Source: Bog-473 sp963777485 (GTDB taxonomy: Bacteria > Actinomycetota > Acidimicrobiia > Acidimicrobiales > RAAP-2). From it: DNA of 64,000 nt. The position numbers and the translations under genes were made by a program. The stretch's first letter is position 1. Each line of letters begins with the position of its first letter. This document shows, in pieces, positions 32,588 to 41,255 of the stretch. Under the pieces are notes generated by a model. That model saw only the letters and a list, made by a program, of their open reading frames with translations, was not told where the DNA came from and ran no database searches. The DNA lies in the NCBI GenBank assembly GCA_963777485.1, contig CAVZQP010000002.1, positions 62,001 to 126,000 of the forward strand, in the 5' to 3' direction.

Positions 32588-35095
32588 TCAGTCGGGCTGG
32601 ACGGCCGGTTCGGTGCTGGCCTGCACCAGCTCGTAGGCCGGGTTCAGGATGGCCTGGCGGCGGGCCCAGTCGCCGACCATGCCCTCGACGACCAAGCGTG
32701 CCCCGGGTTCGATCCCCGCGATCTGGCGCCGGCCCTGGAAGACCAACAGGATCTTGCCGGTGCCGTCGGCCAGGACGCACTCGAGATTGGCGTTGCCTGC
32801 CCGGGGTTGTGTCCGCACGGACTTGACCCGGCCCGCGATCCGGACGCGGTGACGCCACTCCACCTGGCCGATGGGCGTGGTTGCCGCGGCGTGGCCCCCG
32901 AAGGCCGCCTTCTCGAAGGAGGACACCGTTGCCTGCCGCTCGGCCGCCCGCCGTGCAGCCCGCTCCTGCGAGCGATGGATACGCGGCCCCGCGCCCGCGC
33001 CCGCGCCCGAGCCCGCGGGCTCATCGCTGGCCGGCGCACCATCGGGCGTGCGGTGCTTGGAGAACCAGCCCCCGGTGAGTTGGTAGGGCACGACCGTGGC
33101 ACTGACGTGCTGGAGCTGTGCCACCCCGGCCGCAATACGGTCGGCCGTGCCGTCGTGGAGCAGGCGGTGCCAGCCGGTGGCGAATCCCCGCCGCGGGAGC
33201 AGGATGGTCAGTTCGGTCTCGCGGTTGGCTACGGTCTCGGCCGCCAGTTCGAGAACGGCCCGGCCGAGCCGGCGGTCCTCGCATTCCTCGACGTCGAGCG
33301 GCAGTCGGGCGAGCCCGAGCCGGCCCCAGTCGGCCACGAGCTCAGCCGACACCCGGCTGTCCAATGTGAAGTGGACCGCACGCAGTTCGTCGGGGTTGAG
33401 TGTCCGCGCGTACTGCAGGGCCCGTGCCGTGGCCATGTCGAGGCGGTCGACCAACACCACGACGACGTGCCGGTTCAGCACCGGCGCCGCCGCCGCTTCG
33501 GCCGCGCCCTCTTCGAGTTGGTGCTCCTCGTCGGCGTACTGGTGATGGAGCCGCAGGAGCACGAAGACGCCGAGCGGGAGGATGATCAGAATGACCCAGG
33601 CGCCCTGGCTGAACTTGGCCACCGCGATGATCACCAGCACGATGAACGAGAGCACCGAGGCCGTCCCGTTGATGGCCAGCCGCCGCCGCCAGTGGTCTTC
33701 CCGGTGGGTCAGGTGGTACTTCGCCATCCCCGCCCCGGCCATGGTGAAGCCGGTGAACACGCCGATGGCATAGAGCGGAATCAGGCTGTCCACCTTGGCC
33801 CTCGTGATGATGAGCAGGAGCACCGACGCCACGGTGAGCACGATGATCCCGGTCGAGAACACCAGACGGTGGCCTCGTTTCGTCAGTTGGCGAGGCAGGT
33901 AGGAGTCCTCGGCCGCGAAGCTCGCGAGAAAGGGGAACCCGGTGAAGCTCGTGTTGGCCGCCAGGATGAGGATCAGGGTCGTCCCGACCTGGAGCATGGC
34001 GTAGAACACCCCGCCCAGGCCCCGGGTCCCGTAGACGTACTTGGCGATCTGGGAGATGACGGTCGGGGTGCCCGACACGTAGGGCACCGGGTGCGTGATC
34101 GACGCCAGCACGGACACGCCGAGGACGAGTGACCCGAGGATCGTGGCCATCAAGACCATGGTGATGCGCGCGTTGCGCGACTCGGGCTTTCGGAAGACGC
34201 TCACACCGTTGGAGATGGCCTCGGTGCCGGTCAGGGCGGAGCCTCCCGATGCGAACGCCTTGAGCAGCACGAACACGGTGGCTCCGTAGAGCAGGCCGCT
34301 TCCCGCCGAACCGATCGGCACCGAACCCGTGACCCCGTTGATCGGATGGGCGTGGAGGGACCCGGCGGCCTTCTTGGCGATCCCCACCACGATGAGCGCC
34401 ACCATGTTTGCAATGAAGAAGTACGTGGGGACGGCGAAGGTGCGGCCGGCCTCGCGAATGCCACGGAGATTCCCGTAGGCGAGGAGCACGACCAGGCCGA
34501 TCGCAATCCACGTCGTATAGGGGGTGAGGCTCGGCACGACCGAGGTGACCGCGGCGACGCCGGCCGCCACCGACACTGCGACCGTCAAGGTGTAGTCGAT
34601 GAGGAGCGACATGGCGGCCACTTGGGCCACGTTGAGGCCGAAGTTCTCGCGGCTCACCACGTACGCGCCACCCGCCTTGGTGTACACCTTGACCACCTCG
34701 AGGTAGGAGAGGGTCACGAAGAGAAGGACGAAGATCACGGCGATGCTGATGGGCACCACCAACGAGAAGGCGGCAACTCCGATGATCGGGATCAGCGGGA
34801 TGAGCATCTGCTCGGTGGCATACGCGGACGACGAGATGACGTCCGACGACAAGACGGCCAGGGCGGTGGGCCTACCGAGACGTTCGCTCGTCTGTCGTTC
34901 GGTGGCGATCGGAGGCCCGAGAAGCCGGTTCTTGATGCGGTAGCGCAGCGTCTCGGGGAGATCGAGCTCCGGCAGGGTGGACGCGGTGGGCTCCATGCGC
35001 GCGTGCGCGACGGAGGTCACTGGTGTGGTCCGCGTGCCCCCATCCGTCCCCGACGAGCCCACCACGCCGTCGCCACTGGCTCCCGCGTCCTCCAT
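32588..35095 (-). CDS. APC-superfamily permease fused to a C-terminal OB-fold domain
   Basis: About twelve TM helices of the APC fold (TALAVLSSDVISSSAYATEQ, then TKAGGAYVVSRENFGLNVAQ) span residues 75-500. A cytoplasmic region of about 240 residues follows (VVVVLVDRLDMATARALQYA, Usp-like), ending in an OB-fold (about 745-830: RHRVRIAGRVKSVRTQPRAG, LECVLADGTGKILLVFQGRR). The first two parts resemble M. tuberculosis Rv2690c, which also neighbours the TrkA pair Rv2691-Rv2692. There the OB-fold protein (Rv2694c) is a separate nearby gene, so here it appears fused. It is divergent from the trkA pair. The substrate could be an amino acid or, given the context, linked to K+ homeostasis. Confidence 0.85.
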   Translation of the reverse strand: MEDAGASGDGVVGSSGTDGGTRTTPVTSVAHARMEPTASTLPELDLPETLRYRIKNRLLGPPIATERQTSERLGRPTALAVLSSDVISSSAYATEQMLIPLIPIIGVAAFSLVVPISIAVIFVLLFVTLSYLEVVKVYTKAGGAYVVSRENFGLNVAQVAAMSLLIDYTLTVAVSVAAGVAAVTSVVPSLTPYTTWIAIGLVVLLAYGNLRGIREAGRTFAVPTYFFIANMVALIVVGIAKKAAGSLHAHPINGVTGSVPIGSAGSGLLYGATVFVLLKAFASGGSALTGTEAISNGVSVFRKPESRNARITMVLMATILGSLVLGVSVLASITHPVPYVSGTPTVISQIAKYVYGTRGLGGVFYAMLQVGTTLILILAANTSFTGFPFLASFAAEDSYLPRQLTKRGHRLVFSTGIIVLTVASVLLLIITRAKVDSLIPLYAIGVFTGFTMAGAGMAKYHLTHREDHWRRRLAINGTASVLSFIVLVIIAVAKFSQGAWVILIILPLGVFVLLRLHHQYADEEHQLEEGAAEAAAAPVLNRHVVVVLVDRLDMATARALQYARTLNPDELRAVHFTLDSRVSAELVADWGRLGLARLPLDVEECEDRRLGRAVLELAAETVANRETELTILLPRRGFATGWHRLLHDGTADRIAAGVAQLQHVSATVVPYQLTGGWFSKHRTPDGAPASDEPAGSGAGAGAGPRIHRSQERAARRAAERQATVSSFEKAAFGGHAAATTPIGQVEWRHRVRIAGRVKSVRTQPRAGNANLECVLADGTGKILLVFQGRRQIAGIEPGARLVVEGMVGDWARRQAILNPAYELVQASTEPAVQPD

Positions 35096-35231
35096 CCGCT
35101 CAGTAAATCATGGGTTGCGTCGGGCCCTTTCTTTCTGCCGGCGGCCCCGGCCTCAGGATCGGGTCGTGAGTGGGTCAGCTTCGGGACGGGCCAACTTTTG
35201 CACGGCCCGACCCGGCGTGTTGCACTGTGGC

Positions 35232-35900
35232 GTGCATGTGATCGTCGTGGGGTGCGGCCGCGTCGGCTCGGGGCTCGCCCTCTCGCTGAGCGCCGAGGGC
35301 CATTCCGTGGCCGTCATCGACAAGAACGCGCGTGCCTTCCGCCGCCTCAAGGACTGGGGCGGCCAAGGTCTGGTGGGCTCGGGGTTCGACCGCGACGACC
35401 TCGAGAAGGTGGGCGCGCTCCACGCGGACGCCTTGGCTGCGGTCACGAGCGGCGACAACACCAACATCCTGACCGTGCGCATCGCCCGCGAGACCTACAA
35501 GATCCCCCACGTCGTGGCGCGCATCTACGACCCCCGGCGCGCCGAGATCTACCAGCGCCTCGGCATTCCCACGGTGGCGACCGTGACGTGGACGATCGAC
35601 CAGGTGCGCCGGCGCCTGCTGCCCGACGAGGACGCGCGCGAGTGGACGGACGCGAGTGGTCGCTTCAGCCTGGTCGACCGGTCCCTGCCCGACTCGTGGG
35701 CGGGCCGCGCGCTCAGCGAGCTCGAGCATGCCGGGCACCTGACCCTGGTTGCGGTCACCCGAGCCGGCGAGCCGCGTCTCGACGCGCGCGACCTGGTCGG
35801 ACAGGAAGGCGACGTCTTGCACCTTGCGGTTCTCGACGACGCGCTACGCGAGTTCGACGAGACCCTGGCGCGCGGCAAACGGTCGGACGCGGGCTCGTGA
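35232..35900 (+). CDS. TrkA-family K+ uptake regulatory subunit (first of pair)
   Basis: The GTG at 35232 gives the family-typical N-terminus MHVIVVGCGRVGSGLALSLS, a Rossmann RCK-N domain binding NAD(H). DRDDLEKVGALHADALAAVT and VVARIYDPRRAEIYQRLGIP follow, with a RCK-C domain in the last 80 residues. The 222 residues match CeoB-type proteins. The frame is open far upstream but without family similarity. Its stop overlaps the next start (GTGA). It is cytoplasmic and would gate a Trk/Ktr K+ channel or the divergent APC protein. Confidence 0.9.
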   Translation: MHVIVVGCGRVGSGLALSLSAEGHSVAVIDKNARAFRRLKDWGGQGLVGSGFDRDDLEKVGALHADALAAVTSGDNTNILTVRIARETYKIPHVVARIYDPRRAEIYQRLGIPTVATVTWTIDQVRRRLLPDEDAREWTDASGRFSLVDRSLPDSWAGRALSELEHAGHLTLVAVTRAGEPRLDARDLVGQEGDVLHLAVLDDALREFDETLARGKRSDAGS

Positions 35901-36568
35901 GGGTGGCCATCGCCGGCGCCGGCAGCGTCGGCACCGCCATCGCGTCCGACCTGCACGAGAACGGCCATGACGTGCTCGTCGTGGAGAGGGATCCGGATCT
36001 CGTCGAGAAGTTGCGGCCCACGATCGACGTGACCTGGGTGGCGGCCGACGCGTGCGAAGTGTCCTCTCTCGATGCCGCCGGGTTCGCCACGGTCGACGTC
36101 GTCGTCGCAGCGACCGGCGACGACGAGGACAACCTGGTGATCTCTTTGCTTTCCAAGCAGGAGTTCGCCGTTCCCCGCGTCGTGGCGCGGGTCAACCACC
36201 CGAAGAACCAGTGGCTCTTCAACGAGAGCTGGGGGGTCGACGTCTCGGTCTCCACACCACAGCTGCTCACCGCCCTGGTCGAGGAGGCCGTCTCGGTGGG
36301 CTCGCTGGTGCGGTTGCTCCAGTTCCAAGGCGGCGCCGCCCACCTGGTGGAGATCACCCTCGCCGACGACTCCCCCGCCAACGACACAGCGATCGCCCGC
36401 TTGGACTTCCCGCGTGACGCCGTCGTGGTGGCGGTGGTCCGGGGCGACCGGCTTGTCTTTCCCCGCGGCGAAACGGTCCTGCAGTCGGGCGACGAAGTTC
36501 TCGTGTTGGTGACGGAGGAAGCGGAGGACGCCGTCCACTCGCTGTTCATCGCCGAACAGTCCCCCTGA
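35897..36568 (+). CDS. TrkA-family K+ uptake regulatory subunit (second of pair)
   Basis: The RCK-N domain begins RVAIAGAGSVGTAIASDLHE and has EDNLVISLLSKQEFAVPRVV and RVNHPKNQWLFNESWGVDVS. The RCK-C domain ends in LQSGDEVLVLVTEEAEDAVH. The 223 residues are one full unit, parallel to the preceding paralogue and translationally coupled to it. No TrkH/KtrB membrane partner is in the window. The pair corresponds in order to mycobacterial ceoB-ceoC. Confidence 0.9.
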   Translation: MRVAIAGAGSVGTAIASDLHENGHDVLVVERDPDLVEKLRPTIDVTWVAADACEVSSLDAAGFATVDVVVAATGDDEDNLVISLLSKQEFAVPRVVARVNHPKNQWLFNESWGVDVSVSTPQLLTALVEEAVSVGSLVRLLQFQGGAAHLVEITLADDSPANDTAIARLDFPRDAVVVAVVRGDRLVFPRGETVLQSGDEVLVLVTEEAEDAVHSLFIAEQSP

Positions 36569-36726
36569 CCTCGCGCGGTCCCTAGCCGTCCGACGCGGCG
36601 CAACCGGATCGCAACCGGCGTCCCTGCTTCGCAGCCCCAGTTCAGAGCGCAAAGTGTTCGCGCCCCGATCCTCCATTGGTCACGGTGGCTCAAGTTCGTG
36701 GTGGAGTCGCCCGTACCATTGAAGGT

Positions 36727-37530
36727 ATGGAGGCCGCATTCTTCGACCTGGACAAGACGGTCATCGACCGGGCCTCCATCGCCGCGTTCGGTCGGCCCTT
36801 CCTCAAGGGCGGCCTGATCAACCGCCGGCTCGTCGCCCGCGCCGCCATCTCGCAGCTGATCTACCTCTACTTCGGGGCCGACGAGGACCGCCTCGTCCGG
36901 GTGCGCGAGTCGATGCTGGCCGTGACCAAGGGGTGGGACCGCGCCCAGGTCCGCCAGATCGTGCGCGAGACCATGCTCGAGACGATCGAGCCGATCATGT
37001 ACGCCGAGGCGCTCGAGCTCATGGAGCTCCACCGGGCCGCCGGCCACCGCGTCTACCTCGTCTCGGCCTCGCCTGAGGAGATCGTCCTCCCGTTGGCCGA
37101 CCTGCTCGGGGTCGACGGCGCCATCTGTTCCCGCGGCGAGGTCGACGAGCAGGGCCGGTACACGGGCCGCATGGCCTTCTACGCGCAGGGTGAGTCCAAG
37201 GCGACGGCGATGCGCGAGCTGGCCGAGCGCACCGGGATCGACCTCGGCGCGAGCAGCGCCTACTCGGACTCGGCCACCGACCTGCCGATGCTCGAGGCCG
37301 TGGGCCGCCCCGTCGCCGTCAACCCGGACCGCGCCCTCGCCAAGATCGCACGCGAGCGCGACTGGGAGATCCGCAACTTCATCAAGCCCATCCGTCTACG
37401 CGACCGCGTGGGCCGCACGACGCCGGTGGTCACGACGAGCCTCGCTGTGGCCGGCGCCGCGCTCATCCTTTGGCGCCGGGGCCACCGGGCCCGGCAGGGC
37501 TCTGGTCCGCCTCGCCGCCGCGCCGCCTGA
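36727..37530 (+). CDS. HAD-IB family phosphatase, SerB-like, with C-terminal membrane anchor
   Basis: HAD motif I is AAFFDLDKTVIDRASIAAFG at the very N-terminus. Motif II lies in VYLVSASPEEIVLPLADLLG, the motif III Lys in GESKATAM, and motif IV in SSAYSDSATDLPMLEAVG. These residues fit HAD-IB phosphatases related to phosphoserine phosphatase and CicA. A helix near the C-terminus (VVTTSLAVAGAALILW) flanked by basic residues suggests membrane attachment. The ATG at 36727 begins directly before motif I; the ORF could begin at 36676. The substrate is not determinable. Confidence 0.85.
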   Translation: MEAAFFDLDKTVIDRASIAAFGRPFLKGGLINRRLVARAAISQLIYLYFGADEDRLVRVRESMLAVTKGWDRAQVRQIVRETMLETIEPIMYAEALELMELHRAAGHRVYLVSASPEEIVLPLADLLGVDGAICSRGEVDEQGRYTGRMAFYAQGESKATAMRELAERTGIDLGASSAYSDSATDLPMLEAVGRPVAVNPDRALAKIARERDWEIRNFIKPIRLRDRVGRTTPVVTTSLAVAGAALILWRRGHRARQGSGPPRRRAA

Positions 37531-37615
37531 GCGCACCCACCCGTCGACGAGCGACGGCGGCGCGCAGCGGCCACGCGGCCCCGCCGCAGCGGGAAAGAGA
37601 TACGAGAGAGCTGGC

Positions 37616-37690
37616 TTAGGCCTCGCGCAGTCGGCGGGCGGCGAGAACGCCGAGGGCGACCAGCAGGGCGAGGACGATGAGCTTCTTCAT
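37616..37690 (-). CDS. Possible 24-residue membrane peptide
   Basis: The peptide MKKLIVLALLVALGVLAARR ends in LREA. It has one hydrophobic helix framed by Lys and Arg, like the short membrane peptides (DLW-39 type) often found in Actinobacteria, but it lacks the DLW-containing tail. AGGA lies about 9 bp upstream. It sits between the HAD gene and the sigma-factor gene in a 233-bp gap otherwise free of genes. Confidence 0.4.
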   Translation of the reverse strand: MKKLIVLALLVALGVLAARRLREA

Positions 37691-37763
37691 GGCGCCGATC
37701 CTAGGCCGATGCCGTGACGGAGTGCCCCGGCAACTTCGATCGCCGGCGACGCCCGAAACCCGC

Positions 37764-38714
37764 TCAGACCGTCAGCAGGTCCCGCGCCCCGGTGTCCGAG
37801 GACGGGTGGCGCAGCTTCGACATCGCCCGCGCCTCGATCTGGCGGATGCGCTCCCGGGTCAGGTTGAAGTGCTCGCCCACTTCTTCGAGCGTCCGGGGCT
37901 CGCCCCGGTCCAGCCCAAACCGGAGTCGCAGGATCTCGCGCTCGCGCTCGTCGAGCGGCGACAGCAAGCGCCCGATCTCGTCGGGCAGCAGCGACACCGC
38001 CGCCACCTCGAAGGGCGACTCCGCGGAACGGTCCTCGACGACGTCGCCCAATTCGGCGTCGCCGTCCTCGCGCAGCGGCTCGGACAGGGACAGCGGCTCG
38101 GCCCGGAAGCGGAGCGCCTCCACGAGCTTGTCCTCGGGCATCTCGACCTCGACGCCGAGCTCGGCCAGCGTGGCCGGGCGCCCCAACTTCAGCTCCAACC
38201 GCGCCTGGGCCTTCTGGACCCGGGCCAACGTGTCGCCGGCGTGGACCGGGAGACGAATTGTGCGTCCGGTGTTGGCGATGCCCCGGGTGATGGCCTGACG
38301 GATCCACCAGGTGGCGTACGTGGAGAACTTGAAGCCCTTGCGCCAGTCGAACTTCTCGACGGCGTGCATGAGGCCGAGGTTCCCCTCCTGGATCAGGTCC
38401 AGCAGTGGCAGGCCCGAGGCTTGATACTTCTTTGCGATCGACACGACCAGCCGCAGGTTGGACTGGACGAAGGTCTGCTGGGCCTGCTCGCCTTCGAGGC
38501 AGCACCGGCGCAGCTCACGCTTCTTCGCCGTGGTCAGGCCTTTTGGCGCCTTGGCCATGTCGGCCTCGGCGGCCCGGCCGGCCTCGATGGCCTGGGCGAG
38601 TCGGACCTCATCGTCCTTGGTCAGCAGTGGGTACTGACCGATGTCTGTCAGGTAGAGCCGAACGAGGTCCTCGTCGTCGCGCTCAATTCGTTCCTTGGCC
38701 AAGATCGTCGCCAA
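37764..38714 (-). CDS. RNA polymerase sigma-70 family factor (group 1/2, SigB/HrdB-like)
   Basis: Region 1.2 is LVRLYLTDIGQYPLLTKDDE, region 2 contains SNLRLVVSIAKKY, DLIQEGNLGLMHAVEKFDW and FSTYATWWIRQAI, region 3 follows, and region 4.2 is RTLEEVGEHFNLTRERIRQI. At 316 residues it lacks the long N-terminal region 1.1 of a primary sigma and fits a group 2 factor, or the shorter principal-like factors of Actinobacteria. The start is TTG with GGGAAGG nearly abutting it; a second TTG four codons later is possible. Confidence 0.92.
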   Translation of the reverse strand: MATILAKERIERDDEDLVRLYLTDIGQYPLLTKDDEVRLAQAIEAGRAAEADMAKAPKGLTTAKKRELRRCCLEGEQAQQTFVQSNLRLVVSIAKKYQASGLPLLDLIQEGNLGLMHAVEKFDWRKGFKFSTYATWWIRQAITRGIANTGRTIRLPVHAGDTLARVQKAQARLELKLGRPATLAELGVEVEMPEDKLVEALRFRAEPLSLSEPLREDGDAELGDVVEDRSAESPFEVAAVSLLPDEIGRLLSPLDEREREILRLRFGLDRGEPRTLEEVGEHFNLTRERIRQIEARAMSKLRHPSSDTGARDLLTV

Positions 38715-38823
38715 ACCTTCCCGTATGTCAGCTCGGCAGGGATCATCTCGCCGGGCGTTCGAACAACGCAGCCGACGCCCGTTCCTGGCGCTTCTTTGCT
38801 GCTCAGTAAGTGTAAAGGTGCTG

Positions 38824-39420
38824 TCAACCCGGCCGAACAGCAGGGGAAACGCCTTTTGTGGCCAACGCCCGTTTGAACGGCTCCCCCAGGTGACCGGACG
38901 GTTTCCCCGCCTTCGGAAGCCGCCCCAGGAGGGAACGGCCGCCCTCGATCTCCGCCGAGCCCTCCCGGCGGGCCTCCGCCAGGACCTCCATGACCGACCC
39001 CTCGCTCACTGGGGTTGCAACCGCCAGATGGGACCCGTAGACCCCACCCACCCAGGGGAGAACGGTCTCGACCAGGGCGGCGACACCGACCGCCAGCTCC
39101 TTCGTGGTGGCGAGCTCGCCGAATGCCTCGGCCAGCCCCTCCGGCCCGTCGGGGGCCGTGACGAGGGCTGCCGACTCGACACCCGCACGCACGGGCAGGC
39201 GTTCGGCCCATCGTCCGGCCAGGGCGCCGTGGCGCCGCGAGGTCGACGCCGACCACACCCGCAGCTCGGCGACGTCCCCGTCCACCGCCCCGGGTGCCGT
39301 CGCCCATGCCCCGGTCACCTCGAATATCCGGTGCTCGAGCCAGCAGTAGGCGCCCACCAGCGCTGCCAACTCGTCGATCGTCCGCCAGCCGCGCTCCTCG
39401 CCGGCCGCCGGCTCAGGCAC
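38824..39420 (-). CDS. Helical protein of unknown function beside nadE
   Basis: A mostly helical 198-residue protein. TIDELAALVGAYCWLEHRIF and SRRHGALAGRWAERLPVRAG could supply Glu and His ligands of a ferritin-like bundle, but the spacing is not diagnostic. The GTG start overlaps the nadE stop region by 8 bp, so the genes are coupled. The ORF in this frame runs to 39621, but that part is Arg/Ser-rich shadow of nadE. No family is recognised. Confidence 0.65.
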   Translation of the reverse strand: MPEPAAGEERGWRTIDELAALVGAYCWLEHRIFEVTGAWATAPGAVDGDVAELRVWSASTSRRHGALAGRWAERLPVRAGVESAALVTAPDGPEGLAEAFGELATTKELAVGVAALVETVLPWVGGVYGSHLAVATPVSEGSVMEVLAEARREGSAEIEGGRSLLGRLPKAGKPSGHLGEPFKRALATKGVSPAVRPG

Positions 39421-41155
39421 CCCCGGACTCCTCGAGCGCCGAAGAACGGTAATGGTTGGTGATCGGCATCCGCCGGTCCTTCCCGAACGCCTTGGTCGTG
39501 ATGCGCACGCCGGGCGGCATCTGGCGCCGCTTGTACTCCGCGCCATCGACGAGGCGGACGACCTGGTCGACCACCCCGGGGTCGAACCCGGCGGCCACGA
39601 GATCGGCTGCCGTGCGATCACCCTCGACGTAGCCCTGCAGCACCGGGTCCAGCTCCTCGTAGGGCGGGAGCGACTGGTCGTCGCGTTGGTCGGGCCGCAG
39701 CTCGGCCGACGGTGGTTTTTTCAGCACGCTGTCGGGGATCGGCCCCGGCAGGCCTTCGAGCACCGCCTGCGTGTTGCGGTGGCGGCACAAGTCGTACACC
39801 AGCGTCTTGGGCACGTCCTTGATCACTGCGAATCCACCCGCAGAGTCGCCGTACAACGTGGAGTAACCCGTGGCCATCTCGCTCTTGTTCCCCGTCGTCA
39901 GCACGATCCAGCCCTTGGCATTGGAGACCGCCATCAGAAGGACACCGCGCAAGCGCGACTGCAGGTTCTCGTCGGTCAGCCCAGACGGCTCGTGTCCGAG
40001 GACGGGCGCCAGCATGGAGGCGAACGCGACGTGCGCCTCCTCGATGGAGACCACCTTGAGGTCGATCCCGAGCCGCGCGCAGAGCACTTCGGCGTCCCGG
40101 CGCGACCCCTCGCTCGAATAGCGCGAGGGCATCGAGATCCCGTGCACCCGTTCCGCCCCGAGCGCGTCGACAGCGATAGTTGCGACGAGTGACGAGTCGA
40201 TCCCACCCGACAGCCCGATGACCGCTTCGCGGAACCCGTTCTTGGCCAGGTAGTCGCGGGTGCCGAGAACCAAGGCCGCGTACACCTCGGCGTGGTCGGT
40301 CAGAGGCTCGCGGGGTCCGGCCGGCGCCAGCGCGGCCCGCTCGCTCGGCCGCGGCTGGCTCACCACGATCCGCGGCAACAACTCGGTCACGGCGTGTGGC
40401 CGGTGCGGCCGGATCGGCAGGTCGACCAGGACGAGGTCCGTGGCGAATTGGGCGCCCGAGGTGAGCAACGTGCCGTCGGCGCCGACGATCAACGAGTCAC
40501 CGTCGAAGACCAGTTCGTCCTGTCCCCCGACCTGGTTCACATAGGCGACGGCGCAGCCGGCCTCGTCCACCCGGCCGCGCAACATGGCGAGGCGCTCGGA
40601 CCGCCTGCCTCGGTTGTAGGGCGACGCGTTCAGGTTCACCACGACGTCGGCGCCGGCCCGCCCCTCATGGGCAACCGGCCCGTCGTCGAACCAGACGTCC
40701 TCGCAGATGGAGACGCCCACCCATGCCCCGGCGATACCGAAGAGAGACGGCGCCTCAGTGCTCGGCAAGAACCAGCGCTGCTCGTCGAACACGCCGTAGT
40801 TCGGCAGGAAGTGCTTGCGGTAGATCCCTGCCACGCGTCCACCGGCGCAGACGGCAGCGGCGTTCGCCAACCCGTAGCCGTCCGGTGACTCCCCGACGAA
40901 GCCAACGACCACGGCACATTGCCCTGTCGCCGCCGCCACCTTTTCCAGCGCGGCCACGTTGTCCGCGACGAACCCCGGCTTGAGGAGCAGGTCCTCGGGT
41001 GGATACCCCGGGATCGCCAGCTCGGGCACCACGCACAGGTCGGCCCCCGCAGCCTCTGCCTCCGCTAGCGCGCGCAAGATCAGCTCGACGTTGCCGTCGA
41101 GATCGCCGACGACCGTGTTGAGCTGCGCGGCAGCCAGGCGCAGGTGCGTCATCAT
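39413..41155 (-). CDS. nadE: Glutamine-dependent NAD+ synthetase
   Basis: It makes NAD+ from deamido-NAD+ using glutamine. The N-terminal nitrilase-type glutaminase (LRLAAAQLNTVVGDLDGNVE; Glu in CVVPELAIPGYPPEDLL; Lys in GIYRKHFLPNYG; catalytic Cys in VGVSICEDVWF) feeds ammonia to the C-terminal synthetase (ATP loop GLSGGIDSSLVATIAVDALG). The domains join near residue 275. The ATG at 41155 (a second ATG is adjacent) precedes the family N-terminus; the ORF's extra 28 codons are not similar. Length 580 is normal for the bacterial two-domain type. Confidence 0.95.
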   Translation of the reverse strand: MMTHLRLAAAQLNTVVGDLDGNVELILRALAEAEAAGADLCVVPELAIPGYPPEDLLLKPGFVADNVAALEKVAAATGQCAVVVGFVGESPDGYGLANAAAVCAGGRVAGIYRKHFLPNYGVFDEQRWFLPSTEAPSLFGIAGAWVGVSICEDVWFDDGPVAHEGRAGADVVVNLNASPYNRGRRSERLAMLRGRVDEAGCAVAYVNQVGGQDELVFDGDSLIVGADGTLLTSGAQFATDLVLVDLPIRPHRPHAVTELLPRIVVSQPRPSERAALAPAGPREPLTDHAEVYAALVLGTRDYLAKNGFREAVIGLSGGIDSSLVATIAVDALGAERVHGISMPSRYSSEGSRRDAEVLCARLGIDLKVVSIEEAHVAFASMLAPVLGHEPSGLTDENLQSRLRGVLLMAVSNAKGWIVLTTGNKSEMATGYSTLYGDSAGGFAVIKDVPKTLVYDLCRHRNTQAVLEGLPGPIPDSVLKKPPSAELRPDQRDDQSLPPYEELDPVLQGYVEGDRTAADLVAAGFDPGVVDQVVRLVDGAEYKRRQMPPGVRITTKAFGKDRRMPITNHYRSSALEESGGA

Positions 41156-41255
41156 CCCAGGATACCGGCCCACCTGCGGCTTTCTTGAGGGCCGCGTGCG
41201 AATCGACACCACCGTCTTTTGCGGGGTCCGTTCCCACACATGCGAAGCTTGCGGC

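Noticed and set aside
32995..33020. Simple-sequence GCCCGC repeat as a regulatory element
   Set aside because: It lies within the APC/OB-fold gene and encodes a Gly-Ala linker; it is low-complexity coding sequence.
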